A DNA stretch of 64,000 bases from Chitinophagaceae bacterium (GCA_019638595.1 JAHBTJ010000019.1:1-64000); one strand, 5' to 3'. Counted from the stretch's first letter, positions 34,702 to 44,600 are shown. The notes: a model not told the origin generated them from the sequence alone. Numbers and translations are program-made.

Positions 34702-35989
34702 GAGACGGATGTCTTTTCTTCAATAACAAATTGATGGTTTTTATTATGATAAATATCCACAGGAAATAAGTTGCTGCATTTACTATGTTCACTGTACTAA
34801 GCACCTGAAAAAACAAAGCAAACTGAAGCATAGCTCTCAACTCAATAGATAGCTCCATTTTTGAGGGCAATGAATCAAACCACCTTAATATCATCCAGTA
34901 CAACATAAAAAAAATGGGGAGAAAGCGAAGCGGAAAATTAAATAAGAACTCAGCAAAATAATTCACCCCCCAACTGGTATGTCTGTCAAATTTACTACTC
35001 AGTCCTATTTTTCGCGGCAAAACAAATCCTGTATAATAGTTATAAGAAGGCTTATCGGGCCAAAGGACACGCGGTATCAACTGGAGAAACATTTCCTGGT
35101 ACGTTTCTCCATACCGGTAGTCAATATACTTTCGGTCAATGCCTCTTACTACATAAGCTGATTCTCTTCCATAATTCAACCGGTATGCCACAAAATTCAG
35201 GGCCATATCAAACGGATTTGTTCTACTGTTAAGCGAGATTAAAAATGCATCTGTATAACTCTCATCTTCCTTTATCTTACCTGCTTTTTTGAGATTTTGA
35301 AAAGGAAGAATAAACAATAGGAAGAAAGGTCCTGCCAAAAGACCAAGCCAAAAAAAACGTTTATTTCGCAAGACGAGTCCTGCGCCTATCGAAAATAAAA
35401 AGACCAATAATTCGGATCGCCATTGTGAAATAAATGCATTTATTCCAACTAATAAAAAACCTAAGCAAACCAAGAAAATAGAAGCCTTGTCTTTAATAGT
35501 TGCTTTCCAGATAAGCAATACCAGGGTTGGAAATAGCAAATTTTTTAATACCACAAAAATAGTACCTATGCCACTTTTTGCTGCTTCGGTTTTTGCAAAG
35601 AAATATCCTATAATTGCAAGAAAGAGCATTACTCCTGTTAGAATGTTGATATCTGCCTGTCTTGCATCCTTCCATTTTTGAAATGAGAAAAAAGTATTTG
35701 ATTTCTTTTGCCGAATCAGAAATAACAAAGTAATTGAAGTATAGCTAATAAGTATTGTCCACTGAACCATATTAAGGTAAACAGGGATGGTTTGCATAAT
35801 ATACCGATCCCATTGTATTTTGGCAAAGCCATTTGCGAGAGGTCCTAAACCGTAAAAAACGAGTAAGTTCACGTGCAGGCCTCCCTGGGCACTCATAAAA
35901 TTATTTTTTTTTATGAGTAGCCAAATATTGAAAATACCAACTAAAATAACACCTATGGATACAAGGTTTGTTTCTTCTACAATGCTCAC
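34679..35989 (-). CDS. Wzy-like oligosaccharide repeat-unit polymerase
   Basis: 436 residues with about ten to twelve membrane segments and one larger periplasmic loop (about residues 240-330, including DRKYIDYRYGETYQ and LIPRVLWPDKPSYNYYTG). The architecture matches O-antigen/capsule polymerases, which have little sequence conservation. The arginine-rich loop is typical of such polymerases. It would join flipped repeat units in the periplasm. It starts at the last base of the preceding glycosyltransferase ORF and overlaps the next gene by 23 bp. Confidence 0.75.
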   Translation of the reverse strand: MSIVEETNLVSIGVILVGIFNIWLLIKKNNFMSAQGGLHVNLLVFYGLGPLANGFAKIQWDRYIMQTIPVYLNMVQWTILISYTSITLLFLIRQKKSNTFFSFQKWKDARQADINILTGVMLFLAIIGYFFAKTEAAKSGIGTIFVVLKNLLFPTLVLLIWKATIKDKASIFLVCLGFLLVGINAFISQWRSELLVFLFSIGAGLVLRNKRFFWLGLLAGPFFLLFILPFQNLKKAGKIKEDESYTDAFLISLNSRTNPFDMALNFVAYRLNYGRESAYVVRGIDRKYIDYRYGETYQEMFLQLIPRVLWPDKPSYNYYTGFVLPRKIGLSSKFDRHTSWGVNYFAEFLFNFPLRFLPIFFMLYWMILRWFDSLPSKMELSIELRAMLQFALFFQVLSTVNIVNAATYFLWIFIIIKTINLLLKKRHPSHENLALR

Positions 35990-36978
35990 TAACCTAGATT
36001 TACTTTTTTTAATAGCTTGTACAAATTATTAATCTCGTTTTTATAGGCAGGAATTAACGGCCTTATAAAGCAGAACATCATCCGCACTCTTTTAAACGGA
36101 CTAAATGTGAGTTGCCTTAACACATACACGCCTTCTCTCAACCTTGCATAGCTTCCGTGCTTTAGCAATACGGCCATCGTCCTAAATGCCTCTTTCCCCA
36201 GTCTATCAAAAAGGTTCTTTACAGGAAATTTATCTTTCAATAAAGGATATTTCTCTGAATACAATAAATAATATTTGAACAGGATTGTTGTATTCAGGCA
36301 GAAGATTTTCCAATGTGGCAGATAATAAGGGTGTTCTTTTTCCCGCGGTGTTAAATCAATCAAAGCCTCATTTACATAACACACTTTGCCATTGAGGCCT
36401 AGCCTGAGCCACATTTCAACATCACTAATAAACCCATAGGAGCCATCAAATAAGCCCAGTTGATCATATGCTTTTTTTCGTGCCATCACAGTTCCCCAGG
36501 GTGCCGAGCTAAGTGTTTGCAAAAAATATTCCATTAAAACTATACCATCATTTACTTCACTCAAATGGTGATCGTATTTAAATTTAAAGCGGCCATTTTC
36601 ATCAAGCCAGTTGTACTGATTAAACACAAACAATGCATCAGGATGGGCGCATAAAGTTGTGTGCCATTTTTCTATAAGGTCTGCCCTGTAAACATCTCCA
36701 TCATGCAGGTTGGCGATATATTCTCCGCTTGCTTTTGAAATTGCATTGTTAAGATTACCGGGCATTTTAAGATTCACCGCATTGCGGTAATATTTTACCC
36801 GTTTATCTTTTCTGCAATATTCTTCACATATTTTTTGTGTATCGTCCTGCGAATTATCATCGCTGATAATTAATTCAAAATCAGTATAGGTCTGCCGGAG
36901 GATGCTATCTATGGTATGCGAAAGCGTAGCGGCCCTATTATAGGTAGTTACACAAATACTTATGAAACACATCAACAA
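35989..36978 (-). CDS. Family 2 glycosyltransferase
   Basis: 329 residues of GT-A fold. Begins CFISICVTTYNRAATLSHTI, with ISDDNSQDDT and the sugar-nucleotide region YIANLHDGDVYRADL (DGD in place of DxD). The C-terminal region is helical and basic. The start may be the ATG two codons later. It lies just downstream of the IS982 element (15 bp from its end), so its transcription depends on read-through of the IS or on a promoter inside it. Confidence 0.88.
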   Translation of the reverse strand: MLMCFISICVTTYNRAATLSHTIDSILRQTYTDFELIISDDNSQDDTQKICEEYCRKDKRVKYYRNAVNLKMPGNLNNAISKASGEYIANLHDGDVYRADLIEKWHTTLCAHPDALFVFNQYNWLDENGRFKFKYDHHLSEVNDGIVLMEYFLQTLSSAPWGTVMARKKAYDQLGLFDGSYGFISDVEMWLRLGLNGKVCYVNEALIDLTPREKEHPYYLPHWKIFCLNTTILFKYYLLYSEKYPLLKDKFPVKNLFDRLGKEAFRTMAVLLKHGSYARLREGVYVLRQLTFSPFKRVRMMFCFIRPLIPAYKNEINNLYKLLKKVNLG

Positions 36979-36993
36979 TTATATTAATTAATT

Positions 36994-37915
36994 CAAGTTG
37001 CTAGTTAATTGGTGATTTTATCCAAGGTGAAAGCAAGAATAAACAACACCAGTTTTATTAGGAACCCTTTAAAGGTTACTGCATGTATTTTTCTGAGAAA
37101 CAAAGCTTTTATTTGACTGAAAGCTGTTTCTATTCCTTTTCGCATATAATCTTTGATGAACCTTATCCAGGGTTCATCTGGTCTTTTGGAATTACTTTTG
37201 CGGCAAATCATTAAATCAATCAATTCTGCCTGCTTCATATCATCCTCTGCCAGGTAATCAGTATATGCCGAATCTCCATATATTTTACTTTCCGGAGCTA
37301 CCGCCATTGGTAACTTTTTCAATGCTTGTACGTCACTTTCGCACCCGGGCACAAAGCCAAACTCAACCGGTATACCCTGAGCATTTATCATCATCTGAAC
37401 TTTCACGCCATAAAAATACCGGCGCATGCTACTTTGTTTACCACGCCATTGCTTACCTTTGAGCAGCTTGCAGCGACTGATACGGATATTGTCGCATACG
37501 GCTACCGGGAATGAATCAATTACGTATTCCGATGCACCAGCCATGCTTTTTAAGCTATTACCCAACTGCCAGAACATAGAAAAAACCAGATCACCAACTG
37601 AATGAAGCCGACAATTAAACGGCTTTTGTCAAGCATCTGCGGAACCATTTTTGTCATTTTTCATAAAACCCCGGGCATTATCCAAATGACCACCAAAATA
37701 AAGAGCTGATACCAGTGCCGTAGTTATTATCTCACTGTCACTTACCTTGCGGCGCTCATCTTCTCTGTGACCTATCCCTTTTAAAATGTCATCTATAATA
37801 CAGTAAATACCTATAATTTTATCCTCTGTGAGCATTGATAATCGAATTTTAAGTGTGGTAACTCAAAATTATGTTTTAGCAATGCTCATTTTCTTACTTT
37901 TTAACTAGCAACTTG
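36994..37915 (-). mobile_element. IS982-family insertion sequence (defective)
   Basis: 922 bp with perfect 15-bp terminal inverted repeats: CAAGTTGCTAGTTAA at 36994-37008 and its inverse at 37901-37915. The single transposase gene lies on the minus strand. The right end lies 2 bp from the stop codon of the epimerase gene. A clear target duplication is not visible; only an imperfect AT-rich 8-mer can be argued. Confidence 0.88.
37005..37835 (-). pseudogene. IS982-family DDE transposase, interrupted by an in-frame stop between two compensating indels
   Basis: The two pieces (37835-37629 and 37577-37005) are in the same frame. Landmarks: N-terminal DSEIITTALVSALYFGGH, DSFPVAVCDNIR (first catalytic Asp), YGDSAYTDY (second Asp) and RKGIETAFSQIKALF (Glu). 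Between the pieces the same-frame reading hits TGA. A +1 frame from an A5 run to a TT/TTT tract reads MVPQMLDKSR, the family's expected sequence, and then the original frame resumes. So one base was probably gained near 37654 and one lost near 37617. The transposase should be inactive unless frameshifting occurs. Confidence 0.85.
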
Positions 37916-37917
37916 GG

Positions 37918-38934
37918 TTAGTTAATTGCCAAGCGCGCTGCCCAGCTTGGAGGCAAAAGCTCGAAAATCTCAATGGGAGAAGGACATTCGGTGATCTGGG
38001 GAATTGGCTCTTTTTTTACACTGTCCGCCATCATCTTCAATCCTTCCTTAATTGAAACGCTTTTATTGTAAATAGCAGAAAAAACTCTTTTTGCCTTGTC
38101 GTGGGTGCAATGTGCATGCGCCACCTCTTTACGATAAGAAAGCCATTCAATATTTAAGGGAATGCTGAATGCTTCGGAAATTTGTTCTGCCAATTCTTTT
38201 ACCGTCATAGATTCATCTCCACCTATATTAAATGTTTGATTAACCGCATCCTCATTAAACGGTGCCTCTGCAATGCTTTCTGCCACAACATTTATAAAGG
38301 AAAAACTGCGGGTTTGGCTGCCGTCTCCAAAAATGGGCATGGGTAACCCTTGCATCGCTTTTGCCATAAAAATTCCTACTACATTCCTGTAAGGGTCTGA
38401 AATATTTTGATTAGGACCAAAAACATTATGCGGTCGGAATATTGTATACTTCATTGCTCCAAAATAATCAACAAAAGCACGTATGTGGTGTTCACAGGCA
38501 AGCTTAGCTGTTCCATAAGGATCGCAGGGTATACAATAGGAACTTTCATCAAAAATTTCGTTGTTGTGAGGATGACCGTAAGCTGCTATAGACGAGGTAA
38601 AAACAAAATGTTTTGCCCCGGCATGATAAGCAGAATTCAAAACATTAATTGTGCCTAATACATTATTCTGATAATTAAAGGAGGGAATATGGTGTGACAA
38701 CCCTTCTGCCGCGTATGCAGCCAAATGATACACAAAATCCGGCTTAAAATTTTTAAATGCGTTAAGAAGGTCATCATTAATCGAAGCCTTAAGAAAGATA
38801 GCACCCTTAGGAATATTAGATTCATTTCCACCTGACAAATCATCTAAAGCAAGTACTGTATGTCCCTTTTGTATCAAGTCCTTTGCGACATGAGAGCCTA
38901 TAAACCCTGCAGCTCCGGTTACAATAACATTCAT
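37918..38934 (-). CDS. NAD-dependent epimerase/dehydratase
   Basis: 338 residues of the extended SDR family: VTGAAGFIGSHV, YHLAAYAAEG, TSSIAAYG and YGTAK (catalytic Tyr/Lys). Resembles UDP-glucose/UDP-N-acetylglucosamine 4-epimerases of EPS loci. It probably makes one of the nucleotide sugars for the repeat unit. Its stop codon abuts the IS982 element, so the gene is intact but the IS lies between it and the next gene of the operon. Confidence 0.9.
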   Translation of the reverse strand: MNVIVTGAAGFIGSHVAKDLIQKGHTVLALDDLSGGNESNIPKGAIFLKASINDDLLNAFKNFKPDFVYHLAAYAAEGLSHHIPSFNYQNNVLGTINVLNSAYHAGAKHFVFTSSIAAYGHPHNNEIFDESSYCIPCDPYGTAKLACEHHIRAFVDYFGAMKYTIFRPHNVFGPNQNISDPYRNVVGIFMAKAMQGLPMPIFGDGSQTRSFSFINVVAESIAEAPFNEDAVNQTFNIGGDESMTVKELAEQISEAFSIPLNIEWLSYRKEVAHAHCTHDKAKRVFSAIYNKSVSIKEGLKMMADSVKKEPIPQITECPSPIEIFELLPPSWAARLAIN

Positions 38935-38946
38935 ATAGCTAATAGT

Positions 38947-39957
38947 TTAAATAATAATCGAAACACAAGATAAAACCATGTCAATTTCTGATATGTGTGG
39001 GTTCCCTGATAAGATCTTTTTCCACTTTTCTGGATATTTTTTTTTATAGTCAAAAGCTTCATTGCTAAGCACCCACAAAAGATATTTTGGAGTTCCAAAT
39101 ATTCTATATAATGCATGCATGTATTCACTGTACATAGCAAAATTTGTTAACCCTAACTCAAGCCATGATTTTTCACCCTTTTTGTAAATTTCAGTATTGC
39201 GAGGATGACTTTTGTAAAACTCGAAATATTCTTTGTTATTTAAAAGAATATGATCAAACCCATGTTCTATACCTAATTCTCCAGCAATATGATCTCCAGA
39301 ATAGCTATACCACATTGGCCCCCACATGCTTGCAAAAGCTCCTCTCGGCTTCAAAAAAAACTTCAACTTTTCCAAACTATTATCCATTTCTTTCAGGTGC
39401 TCAAGCACTGCACAGGAAATCAACAAATCCGCTTTCGGTATTTCATTAGGAATCGAATTTCTTAAATCGATTTGATAAAATAATACCTTACATCCATATC
39501 TTTTTTTTATGTGATCAGTCACTTCTTCCCAAGATTTCCCATAATTAAAATAATCACAACCGATTATCAATTTTGGCTTTATATATTTAGCTGTAAGTAT
39601 AAGTTCACTCCCAAGCCCACAGCCAAAATGCAAAACAATGTTGGCGCTCTCTATTTTTTTTCTAAGCGATAGATAAAAAACATCGATGCCTGCGCCTCTT
39701 TGTCCTAAGGTAATGGTATCTGGTAATTTTAAATTGCCAGCCTTTATGCTACCCGAATTTACTAACGACAAGTTTTTTTTGTAAAAAAGAGAATTAATAA
39801 AAGGATACAGTTTTTGACCAATATAAATTTTGGTTCTTTTAAAAAGGGAAGGGAAAAGAATGCTTTTATAATTCAGTGGACTGTTGTCTGTTGCTGTTTG
39901 CAAGGAAACATCGGTTTCGGCTGATAAATCATTTAAAGGATGGTTATAATACTTCAT
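38947..39957 (-). CDS. Class I SAM-dependent methyltransferase
   Basis: 336 residues. The SAM motif is VLHFGCGLGSEL, followed by IIGCDYFNYG and LISCAVLEHLKEMDN. About 100 N-terminal residues lack an obvious domain. It likely methylates a sugar or is an EPS-associated enzyme of unknown substrate. A 12-bp gap separates it from the epimerase gene. Base composition is distinctly A/T-rich compared with the flanking housekeeping genes. Confidence 0.8.
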   Translation of the reverse strand: MKYYNHPLNDLSAETDVSLQTATDNSPLNYKSILFPSLFKRTKIYIGQKLYPFINSLFYKKNLSLVNSGSIKAGNLKLPDTITLGQRGAGIDVFYLSLRKKIESANIVLHFGCGLGSELILTAKYIKPKLIIGCDYFNYGKSWEEVTDHIKKRYGCKVLFYQIDLRNSIPNEIPKADLLISCAVLEHLKEMDNSLEKLKFFLKPRGAFASMWGPMWYSYSGDHIAGELGIEHGFDHILLNNKEYFEFYKSHPRNTEIYKKGEKSWLELGLTNFAMYSEYMHALYRIFGTPKYLLWVLSNEAFDYKKKYPEKWKKILSGNPHISEIDMVLSCVSIII

Positions 39958-39987
39958 AAGATTAGTTGCGTTGTTAGTATTTTATGA

Positions 39988-40668
39988 CTACCCACCGACT
40001 GTTCCCGATTTACTGTATACAAGAACCGTTTGCATTGAAAAGAGATTTGGGAATCGCGATCCAATGAATTTGTCAAGTTTCTTACTTAGCTCGGGTATTA
40101 TTACACGAATTGGCCACAGAGGAATTGAAAGTTGTCCGGGAATTTTTCGCATAAGCTTGAATTCATTTCCATTATAGAGTTCATCAGCAGTAAAAAAACT
40201 AAAAAAATGCAAATGTGTCTTATCAAATGGTCCTGATTCTTCCATTGTCCAATTGCCTTTCAACAATCTCATTCTTAATTTATAAAAAGCCATATTTGGA
40301 ATGGCAACTATTAAAACACCTTTAGGCGAAAGATTTAAGCTAAGTCTTTCTATAACCTTGTGAGGGTTAATAAGATGCTCGCAAATATGAGACATCAATA
40401 TGCAGTCGAACTTCCCTTCGATACTAATTTCTGAACTTTCTATATCGCATTCGATAATTTCATCACAAATACCTCTTGCTATCATTGCTTCAGAAGAAGA
40501 AATGGTTACTCCCACTACGTACTTTCCCCATTCTTTTAGCACCCTTGCATTGTCTCCTGCACCACAACCTATATCAAGTATTCTATTTGCCTCACGAGGC
40601 ACACAAGATAACACTTCCGGATTTCCAAGATTAGTATATATTTTCTTTGAATAAATATTTTCAGACAT
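39988..40668 (-). CDS. Class I SAM-dependent methyltransferase
   Basis: 226 residues. SAM-binding ILDIGCGAGDNARVL, then ILMSHICEHLINPHKVIERL and KGVLIVAIPN, typical of Methyltransf_11/12-type enzymes. The last part (PGQLSIPLWPIRVIIP) is hydrophobic. The start overlaps the end of the preceding glycosyltransferase gene by 8 bp. Probably modifies a sugar or a lipid-linked intermediate. Confidence 0.82.
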   Translation of the reverse strand: MSENIYSKKIYTNLGNPEVLSCVPREANRILDIGCGAGDNARVLKEWGKYVVGVTISSSEAMIARGICDEIIECDIESSEISIEGKFDCILMSHICEHLINPHKVIERLSLNLSPKGVLIVAIPNMAFYKLRMRLLKGNWTMEESGPFDKTHLHFFSFFTADELYNGNEFKLMRKIPGQLSIPLWPIRVIIPELSKKLDKFIGSRFPNLFSMQTVLVYSKSGTVGG

Positions 40669-41866
40669 TTTCTCCAGATATTACTTTTCTTATACTTTCA
40701 AACTGAAATTCCCAATTATACTCTTTTTCAAAAGCTTCTCTTGCATTATTTGCATACGATTTCCTTCGGTCAATGTTTTCTATAATCTGCCAGGTTCTAA
40801 TTATTTCATTTTCCAAATCAGTTGTATCTGCAACAAGAAAACAATCGATTTTTTTGTATATAATATCCATTCTTGGATCATTATATGTCAAAATTGGTAA
40901 GCCTGCAGCCAGATACTGATAGAGGCGGTTGTTCGATAGAGAAGAGTTAAGACTGAATACATTTTCCATGTGTAAATTATCTATCGGGCTAATGTGAATA
41001 AGATGTCCCCAATCAGCTCCATGAAGAGCCTTTTTCCAGATTTCATCAGTGGGCTGAACCCACAAAAATGCTCTCTTCTCAAGTTTCTTCTTACAAATAA
41101 TGTCTTTAATAAACATTTCGTATTCTCTTTCCGGTCTTCCCATCATTAAGAAAACAAAACTTTCTGGCAAGCGTGTCATAGCCTGCAAAGTTTCCTCTAT
41201 CCCACAAAATCGCCCAATTGCGCCTGCACGGATCAAAATCAAGCCAGTATCAGTACTAATTGGTGCCCCTGATTTTATTAATTCACTACGTAACCAAGTG
41301 TCACGCGGCAAAATTTTTTCCTTATACTCTTCTAATCCAGGACAATTATTTATCACAAAGGGCAGGTCTTCAAGTTTTGCAATTCTCTTAACTATTTCAG
41401 CCTTTAATATATCACTTGCCCACACAATCTGAATCTGTTTTAATTTATTCAAAGCCCTTTTAATTATCAATCCGTCCAGCTTTCCAGACCCGTTACTTGT
41501 TGGTATATCAAGTACTCCACAGTAAACCGTGTATGAGTTTTTTAATGGAATTGCAGCAAGCGGATGGAACATTATAGAAATCACGATCTCAGGTGAATGA
41601 AGCCTAATTGCGGCTCTTATCCTGATACAATAATACCACCACTTCAAGAGTTTAACCATTTTGGCAATTTTATTAAACATGCTAAAGTCGTAGATATTGA
41701 TAAAGATTATCCCTTTTGTAAGGTCCGAGCTATATTTAACAGAAGAAGCTTGTTGAAAAAAAACAATCTTGTATCCAAGCTTTTCCAAGCTTTTAACAAC
41801 ATTTCTGGTGGGGGGATCTGTGATCAGATAATGAGATGCGATCAGGGCTACTCTACTATTTTTCAT
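40661..41866 (-). CDS. Glycosyltransferase, GT-B type
   Basis: About 401 residues from the ATG at 41866 (MKNSRVALIASH); the annotated frame opens seven codons earlier. N-terminal Rossmann domain, then IRAGAIGRFCGIEETLQAM and NRLYQYLAAGLPILTYNDPR, a degenerate donor-site motif of GT4-type enzymes. Probably adds a sugar to the repeat unit. The start overlaps the preceding FkbM gene by about 11 bp. Confidence 0.75.
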   Translation of the reverse strand: MKNSRVALIASHYLITDPPTRNVVKSLEKLGYKIVFFQQASSVKYSSDLTKGIIFINIYDFSMFNKIAKMVKLLKWWYYCIRIRAAIRLHSPEIVISIMFHPLAAIPLKNSYTVYCGVLDIPTSNGSGKLDGLIIKRALNKLKQIQIVWASDILKAEIVKRIAKLEDLPFVINNCPGLEEYKEKILPRDTWLRSELIKSGAPISTDTGLILIRAGAIGRFCGIEETLQAMTRLPESFVFLMMGRPEREYEMFIKDIICKKKLEKRAFLWVQPTDEIWKKALHGADWGHLIHISPIDNLHMENVFSLNSSLSNNRLYQYLAAGLPILTYNDPRMDIIYKKIDCFLVADTTDLENEIIRTWQIIENIDRRKSYANNAREAFEKEYNWEFQFESIRKVISGENV

Positions 41867-42533
41867 TGAGAAGAAATGTGTAGTCAAGCATCCTCTTATG
41901 AATTATTCTATATGAGTGCTGTTTTAGAAGCTTTAATATTCTATCGGTTTTTTTCTTCGGAATAAACGAAAAAAAATGATGAAACTCCACGCAAATTTGA
42001 CGAACAATGATGTCTGATTTTAAAATACTTTCGAGTACCTCATATTCGAATCCCTCGATATCGATTTTTAATAAATCAATCTCCCTATGATTGAATTCTT
42101 GTACAAGGGAGGGCACGCTTTTGCATTCAAAATAAATATTTTTCTCCCCTATCTCTTCACTGGTTACACAGATTCTGTAAGATCCTTCACTTATTGTTTC
42201 GGGTAAACTAAATTTTTTTATGCCATTTTGCTCACTCAATCCAATCGGGAAAAACTGAATCAAAGGATGCCTGTTTTCCTCTTTCCTCATCGTAGAAATT
42301 CCCGTTTCAGAAGGATCAAACAAATAAATACTACATTCAAAAGCATTGGCAATTTCTAGTTCAAACGTGATGTCATTTCCTACTCCACCTGAATATACAA
42401 TTGACTCTTTATTCAGCCCTTTTGTGTCTATAAACCATGTACATTTCTTACCAAATTCTTTTTTGTATCCGGTATTCTTACAATAAAAGGAGTCGACGAT
42501 TTTTCTACCTCTTTTCCTCAATTCATTGAACAT
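41856..42533 (-). CDS. FkbM-family methyltransferase (first of two)
   Basis: 225 residues. The FkbM signature is LLKIDIEGFEYEVLESI with the preceding sugar/SAM region FELEIANAFECSIYLFDPS. FkbM enzymes O-methylate polyketides or sugars; in EPS loci they are assumed to methylate sugar hydroxyls. The gene lies beside another FkbM gene of different sequence. Confidence 0.85.
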   Translation of the reverse strand: MFNELRKRGRKIVDSFYCKNTGYKKEFGKKCTWFIDTKGLNKESIVYSGGVGNDITFELEIANAFECSIYLFDPSETGISTMRKEENRHPLIQFFPIGLSEQNGIKKFSLPETISEGSYRICVTSEEIGEKNIYFECKSVPSLVQEFNHREIDLLKIDIEGFEYEVLESILKSDIIVRQICVEFHHFFSFIPKKKTDRILKLLKQHSYRIIHKRMLDYTFLLNEK

Positions 42534-42586
42534 ATAACAGTATAATTAAATCATTTTGTTTTCTATCACTTGAATGCTTGAATTTT

Positions 42587-43405
42587 CTACTCTCTATAAA
42601 TATAGAAAAGCAGGCATACATCATCCGCATCGAATGTAACCAGCTTATAATTATATGCGCTCACTGTCTTTTTTAAATCTTGCAAATACATTTTGTGATG
42701 ATGCAATTCTCCTACAATAAACAATTGTTTTGACTTTAAATTACTAAGTAATTCAGGTATTACCTCTACTTCGGCACCTTCAATATCGAGCTTTATAAGC
42801 ACTTTATTAAAAGAATATTCCTTCAATCGCTCCTGAAGGCTAAATGATTTGACAAACAATACTTCTGTATAAGGATCTTTAGGATCAAATGAAGATGTAT
42901 TGGCGTGTCTTACATAAAAGGGCAATTCGCCTTCGCTGTTGGTAATTATTCCATTATAGGGAACACATTTTCCACCATTAATCTTCAAATGCTCCTCAAT
43001 TATTCTCATATTCGACACCAAAGGCTCAAATAACAATATTGGAATATCAGGATAAAATTTGTTTGCAAGTATCGTAAAAAGACCCGTATTCCCACCACCA
43101 TCAATAATTATATCCGGTTGAAATGCTACAGGCATTTTGTAACAATTAAACAATACAAGTTCACTCAGACTTTGATAATCGCTTTCAAAATGCTCACGTC
43201 TGACTAAAACCTCTATGGAATCATTCGATTTACTCGGAATTTTTAATTTAAGCTTCATTTGCCCCTCAATATATTGAGCTTCAATAAAAGGTCCTGTTAG
43301 CCAGCGCGACCCAGATCGACTGGTGTATGCAGCTAAAGCCAGTAACTTAAGTTTATTCTTTATTCCCCATCCAGATTTTGAGGAGCGAATTGCCTTTTCG
43401 AACAT
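42587..43405 (-). CDS. FkbM-family methyltransferase (second of two)
   Basis: 272 residues. PDIIIDGGGNTGLFTILANK (SAM motif I), LFEPLVSN, VLIKLDIEGAEVEVI and a C-terminal EL-H-H segment. Longer N-terminus than the first FkbM protein. Probably methylates a different hydroxyl of the EPS sugar. A 53-bp gap separates the two FkbM genes. Confidence 0.88.
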   Translation of the reverse strand: MFEKAIRSSKSGWGIKNKLKLLALAAYTSRSGSRWLTGPFIEAQYIEGQMKLKLKIPSKSNDSIEVLVRREHFESDYQSLSELVLFNCYKMPVAFQPDIIIDGGGNTGLFTILANKFYPDIPILLFEPLVSNMRIIEEHLKINGGKCVPYNGIITNSEGELPFYVRHANTSSFDPKDPYTEVLFVKSFSLQERLKEYSFNKVLIKLDIEGAEVEVIPELLSNLKSKQLFIVGELHHHKMYLQDLKKTVSAYNYKLVTFDADDVCLLFYIYRE

Positions 43406-43410
43406 ACAAT

Positions 43411-44589
43411 TTATTCTTTCAGCTTTTGTTTGGAATGTATCTCTTGGGGATTAATAATTTTTTTGTACAATGCATTAGCCCTTTCGCCATAAGATTGCCA
43501 AGTAAACCCGGAATGTATCTTTTTATACGCATTTATACCGTGCTCGTTTGCAATATCCATCCTGTTAGAATAAAATGAAATTCGTTCTTTCAAAGCCTCA
43601 ACATTCTTTATTGGAATTACAAAGCCTTCCTTCCCATTCTCAATCAAATCGTCGCCTCCTGTATTTGTTGTACAAATCAATGGAATACCGCAAGCCATCG
43701 CTTGTGGCTGCACCATTGCCATTCCTTCCTCTATAGAGCATATCACAAATACATCGCACTGATTGTAAAAAGCCGATAATTCATGTTGAGGAACCGGATC
43801 AAAGAGCTTTACTTGCTGGGAATGATATTTATTGATAAATGGCTTTATTTCTTCTTCGGTTTTCCCAACCAACCACAACTCTGTTTCGGGAATTGATAGT
43901 TCATAAAATGCCTGTAAAAGATAATGAACCCCCTTTCTTATACTAAGTGTACCTGTGTAAATAAAGCGAAAGGGGCTATGTTTTACCGGTGCATATTGAA
44001 AGGCTTTTAAATCGGCCCCAAAATGATTTACAAATAGCTTTTGTTCACTAAATCCATATTTTAAAAAACTTCTCTTTACAAACGACGAAGGAATACTTAC
44101 AACATCAGCGAGGTCATATTCTAACAATTCCCTTTCCATTCGTTGTTCAGAAAAACTCTTCTCGAGATGACCCGTATCAAGACCCAAAGAACGGTATTCG
44201 TCTAATAATATTTCCTTTTGCTCCGAGGCATGCGCACTGCCTCTTTCCAACACTACCTTTATACCCAAAGACTTTGTCCTTTCCAAAATGGGCAGCGCCT
44301 GGATTCCCCATGTCACAATAACCTCTTCATCTTTAATTTGAGAAGCGACCCATCTACCAAAGCGATCGTCGTTTTCAAAACTATGATCATTTAACACATA
44401 GGTACGAAAAGCATTGAAAAAATTTGTTTTAATATTTTTCGGATTAATATTGTATCCGCTACTATTGTCTCTTCCTAAAATGCTGCCGTAAAATGCTGTG
44501 TATAGCTTATGTAGGCACTTATGAATTTCTAATTGTTGCGCTAGTTGAAAACCGTGAAATTTTTGTCGGACAGCTACGGAAACTTTCAT
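43411..44589 (-). CDS. Family 4 glycosyltransferase (EGMAMVQPQ type)
   Basis: 392 residues of GT-B fold. Donor domain: FIYTGTLSIRKGVHYLL and CSIEEGMAMVQPQAMACGIPLI, in which Gln takes the place of the second Glu in EX7E, a recurring variant in bacterial GT4 enzymes. The N-terminus (VAVRQKFHGFQLAQQLE) is acceptor-side. Probably builds the EPS unit. A 5-bp gap separates it from the FkbM gene. Confidence 0.88.
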   Translation of the reverse strand: MKVSVAVRQKFHGFQLAQQLEIHKCLHKLYTAFYGSILGRDNSSGYNINPKNIKTNFFNAFRTYVLNDHSFENDDRFGRWVASQIKDEEVIVTWGIQALPILERTKSLGIKVVLERGSAHASEQKEILLDEYRSLGLDTGHLEKSFSEQRMERELLEYDLADVVSIPSSFVKRSFLKYGFSEQKLFVNHFGADLKAFQYAPVKHSPFRFIYTGTLSIRKGVHYLLQAFYELSIPETELWLVGKTEEEIKPFINKYHSQQVKLFDPVPQHELSAFYNQCDVFVICSIEEGMAMVQPQAMACGIPLICTTNTGGDDLIENGKEGFVIPIKNVEALKERISFYSNRMDIANEHGINAYKKIHSGFTWQSYGERANALYKKIINPQEIHSKQKLKE

Positions 44590-44600
44590 TATATCCAGTT

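Noticed and set aside
37005-37835. Programmed frameshift transposase of IS982
   Set aside because: The two long pieces are in the same frame and separated by a stop caused by two compensating indels, so it is better read as a defective gene than as a normal programmed shift.
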